From [Clostridium] polysaccharolyticum (lineage in GTDB: Bacteria > Bacillota > Clostridia > Lachnospirales > Lachnospiraceae), in NCBI RefSeq assembly GCF_900111595.1, contig NZ_FOHN01000013.1:1-64000 (forward strand): a stretch of 64,000 nt of DNA, given 5' to 3'. Both the position numbers and the translations under genes were made by a program. The notes beneath the pieces were generated by a model. It made no database searches and was not told the origin of the DNA. It saw nothing but the letters and a program-made list of their open reading frames with translations. Positions 61,652 through 64,000 of this stretch are shown one piece after another (within the stretch, counting starts at the first letter, position 1; each line of letters opens with the position of its first letter).

Positions 61652-63974
61652 TAATAAGGGGACGGCAACCATATTTCTTATTGCATTGTTTGCAGTTTTG
61701 GCAGGGGCTATTGGAATTTTGCTAGAATGTGCCAGATATAAAGGATTTCAGTTATACACAAAGCAGCTGTTAGATTTAGCAGGAAATTCAATTATGGCTG
61801 AATATTATAGGCCGCTGTATGATGACTATCATATATTTTACTTGGCATTCTCAGAAAAGCAGGATAAAGAGGAATATATTCTGAGTAAGGCAAAAGAATC
61901 AATTGATTATGGGGTGAAACCAATAGAAAAATCATTGATGGGTTTTAAATCCCCAAGACGAGCATTTACGGCACCTGACCGTTATTCAATAAAAGTAAAA
62001 GAAATGGAAATGGCATTGGATAATCAGGGAAAGTTTTTTAAGAAACAAGCTGTAAGTTATATGAAGTATAAAGGGATAGGCAAAGAACAGGGGGAAGTAG
62101 AAGCAGTAATAGATGAGACGGAAAGGTTAAGAACAAGTAAAGAGGTAATAGAGGAAAAACTGAAATGTGAGGAATGTCTTAGCCAGAAGTCAGAGGCATT
62201 GTTAAAGCTGATGGAGCTGATAGATGGTGTGAAAATAGATGAAGATGGAGAGGTATCAGTAAAAAAAGACTTTGTAAAGAAAATGGTGATAGAGAAGCCA
62301 ACTATGCACAGTGTGGGGATAAACCAGATTGAATTGTGGACAAAGCTACAAAAAAAGTATGTGGATGTAATTCAGTTACAGAAGGAGATGAAACAGTGTA
62401 TACAAAATCTGTTGAGATTGAGAAAAGAACAGGAAAAATTTGAAGATGCAACAATAGAAATAGAGGAAACTTCTAAAAAGGAAAAAGAGAAGAAAATAAA
62501 AGAACGAGAGAGCAGAATCCAGCAGGTTTCTCAGGATGTGAAAAGGGAAAGCTTAAGTTATGACAATAAGCGTAAGCTGTTCGAAGAACTTATACAGGAG
62601 ACCAGGGATTATATAAATAAGGCACTCGAAGTAACAGAAAAAGTGGAAAGAGAAGAAAAGGGAATGAGAAGCCAGATTAGAAAGTATGAACAAAAGCTTA
62701 GTAGTGAAATGGGAAATATGGAATCGTCATTAGTAAGGGAATTGAAAGAAGATATTCACACTATGAACGGAGTTACACAGGATGGTTTTGACTTAGTAGA
62801 AGTTAAGAAAGTGCTTCAGAATAATCTTTCTGTATTAGCAAATGTAAACATTTCTGAATTAGCAGATTGGAAGAAACCGCTAGAGCTGCAATTAAAAGTG
62901 GTGGAGAATAACTGTTTATTATTAAAGGGATATGATATGAGCAAACTTACATTTATGTACCGAGAGTTTTCAGAAAGGAAAGCGGATAGTCCAGTGAAGA
63001 GGATGAAGGAGCTATTAAGCCAGGGATTAGTACCTCTTGTGTTACCAGATAATACTGAACTTTCAGAGGGAGAATTGGAAATGGATCTGGTGCCACAATC
63101 CAGAGTACAGGACAAGAGCGATTTTAGTTTTAGCAAGATCAGAGAGAAAAGGGAGCTTTTACATGAGTTAGTCACATGTTTTCAGAGACATAACCAAATG
63201 GGGAGAACTGTAAAAGAGGGAATACAAGATGCAGCAGATATGTTTTATATGCTTTCTTATGAACAGGAGCATTTTAAATGTTTTTTAAGCAAAGAAGAAA
63301 GGAAGGAGAAAAAAGTACTGCAATACGAACAGGAGTTTCTTATAAGTGGACGTGGCACAGATAAAGAAAATTTGTACGAAATCATAGAGGAACTTGCTGT
63401 TGACAGAACATTTGCTAACTTTATCAGTATTCTGACAGACCAAAAGAAAAAAGCTTTGGCGAGAGAAACAGCCATGGCAGTGGTGGGAGGGACGGGAATT
63501 GCTCCTTTGATGCATGTTACCGAAACGTTGATACTACTAGCATGGTCGCTAGAAGAAGCACTTGTTGATGTGGCAGGCATGCTTAAGGAGAAGCGTGTTA
63601 ATTTGATAAAGAGCGGTTCTGAATTCTTAGTAGAGTATAAGGATTTGCTTTGTGCAAGTCGTGATCTTATTCAGGAAAAGGCTAATAAATTGTCCTCTGT
63701 AAAACAAGGATTGACTTACAGTCTGTTTTTGAAGATGCGTCTTTTTTTGAATCAAGGTACTGATAAGATATATCGCTGTATGGAATTAATAAATCAAAAT
63801 ATAGTATTAAGATATGACAAAGCATTTCGTTTTGAAAATTGCATAGGGCAGTTTTGGCTATCAATGAAAACGGATATTTCTAATAAATTTCTGTTTCTGC
63901 AGTTTGCAAATGAAGTGGTAAAAAAGAATAAGTTTAACTGGTCTTACGAGACAGAAATGCAGCAAAGTTATTAA
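61644..63974 (+). CDS. TadG/DUF5702-like minor pilin or surface protein
   Basis: 776 residues. The N-terminus (NKGTATIFLIALFAVLAGAIGILLECARY) is a pilin-like anchor helix as in TadE/TadG proteins, followed by a very long helical, charged region with coiled coil around 260-340 (RKEQEKFEDATIEIEETSKK). I recall DUF5702 annotation for such proteins in Tad loci of Clostridia. It overlaps the pilin gene by 8 nt. No second transmembrane helix is evident except a hydrophobic stretch near 625 (TAMAVVGGTGIAPLMHVTE). Confidence 0.78.
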   Translation: MINNKGTATIFLIALFAVLAGAIGILLECARYKGFQLYTKQLLDLAGNSIMAEYYRPLYDDYHIFYLAFSEKQDKEEYILSKAKESIDYGVKPIEKSLMGFKSPRRAFTAPDRYSIKVKEMEMALDNQGKFFKKQAVSYMKYKGIGKEQGEVEAVIDETERLRTSKEVIEEKLKCEECLSQKSEALLKLMELIDGVKIDEDGEVSVKKDFVKKMVIEKPTMHSVGINQIELWTKLQKKYVDVIQLQKEMKQCIQNLLRLRKEQEKFEDATIEIEETSKKEKEKKIKERESRIQQVSQDVKRESLSYDNKRKLFEELIQETRDYINKALEVTEKVEREEKGMRSQIRKYEQKLSSEMGNMESSLVRELKEDIHTMNGVTQDGFDLVEVKKVLQNNLSVLANVNISELADWKKPLELQLKVVENNCLLLKGYDMSKLTFMYREFSERKADSPVKRMKELLSQGLVPLVLPDNTELSEGELEMDLVPQSRVQDKSDFSFSKIREKRELLHELVTCFQRHNQMGRTVKEGIQDAADMFYMLSYEQEHFKCFLSKEERKEKKVLQYEQEFLISGRGTDKENLYEIIEELAVDRTFANFISILTDQKKKALARETAMAVVGGTGIAPLMHVTETLILLAWSLEEALVDVAGMLKEKRVNLIKSGSEFLVEYKDLLCASRDLIQEKANKLSSVKQGLTYSLFLKMRLFLNQGTDKIYRCMELINQNIVLRYDKAFRFENCIGQFWLSMKTDISNKFLFLQFANEVVKKNKFNWSYETEMQQSY

Positions 63975-63993
63975 AGAAAAGGGGTAAATCAGG

Positions 63994-64000
63994 ATGCCCT
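63994..64000 (+). CDS. Start of a further Tad-operon gene, cut by the window edge
   Basis: ATG 63994 with AAAGGGGTAAATC about 10 nt upstream, 20 bp after the DUF5702-like gene. Only Met-Pro is readable. Position suggests another minor pilin. Confidence 0.4.

Overview
The window reads as a low-GC Gram-positive chromosome of the class Clostridia, most like a motile, potentially spore-forming member of the Lachnospiraceae. The evidence is A+T-rich codon use, strong AGGAGG-type ribosome binding sites, a nine-gene V-type ATPase operon, a FASII cluster headed by fabH, a BofA-family gene, a flagellin/FliS locus, a Tad pilus operon of Firmicutes type, and glucuronate catabolism. No rRNA gene, insertion sequence, prophage or CRISPR array was seen. 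The species cannot be named from the sequence alone.

Layout: 1-460, four tRNA genes (Tyr, initiator Met, Phe, Lys) ending in a terminator. 570-2905, an FAD-dependent oxidoreductase and a sirtuin. 2985-7896, the FASII operon fabH-acpP-fabD-fabG-fabF-fabZ, with a FabT-like operator on its promoter and a terminator between acpP and fabD; no enoyl-ACP reductase or acetyl-CoA carboxylase genes are present. 8028-10536, two small membrane proteins and a D,D-carboxypeptidase. 10556-19121 (minus), V-ATPase subunits in transcriptional order H-like, C, I, K, F, E, A, B, D. 19236-23229, trmB, a 48-residue basic protein, trxA, then a lipid-headgroup cassette (CarS-like cytidylyltransferase, CDP-alcohol phosphatidyltransferase, MFS transporter). 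23218-29090, an AraC regulator divergent from uxuA-uxuB-uxaC-eda, which together turn D-glucuronate into pyruvate and glyceraldehyde 3-phosphate except for the missing KDG kinase.

29125-32509 (minus) is an unusually A+T-rich accessory cassette behind a consensus promoter: a secreted 141-residue protein, a VanZ-like protein, two FtsX-like half-permeases and an ABC ATPase. It is the best candidate here for an undescribed system (bacteriocin-like export/immunity or envelope defence). An XRE regulator and an AI-2E family transporter follow. 34712-37120 holds tRNA-Lys(CTT) and a two-gene type II restriction-modification system; 37175-38379 holds cobO and two decayed genes. 38482-43765 carries transketolase, a small alarmone synthetase, a BIG2-type secreted protein and a three-S1-domain protein.

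43798-49165 contains an acetyltransferase divergent from a glycogen-type pair: a protein fusing a complete Nudix hydrolase to a GH13 amylase, followed by glgB. 49234-50678 has a promoter followed by a transcribed leader with a terminator, then a ZmaR-like acetyltransferase and dtd. 50686-55705 is a sigma-28-like promoter, a 991-residue DUF6240-like protein, flagellin and FliS. 55880-56559 has a DUF2508 gene and bofA. 56570 to the right edge is a Tad/Flp pilus operon: prepilin peptidase (apparently starting at ATT), TadZ, TadA, TadB, TadC with an extracytoplasmic insert, a 58-residue Flp pilin and a DUF5702/TadG-like protein.
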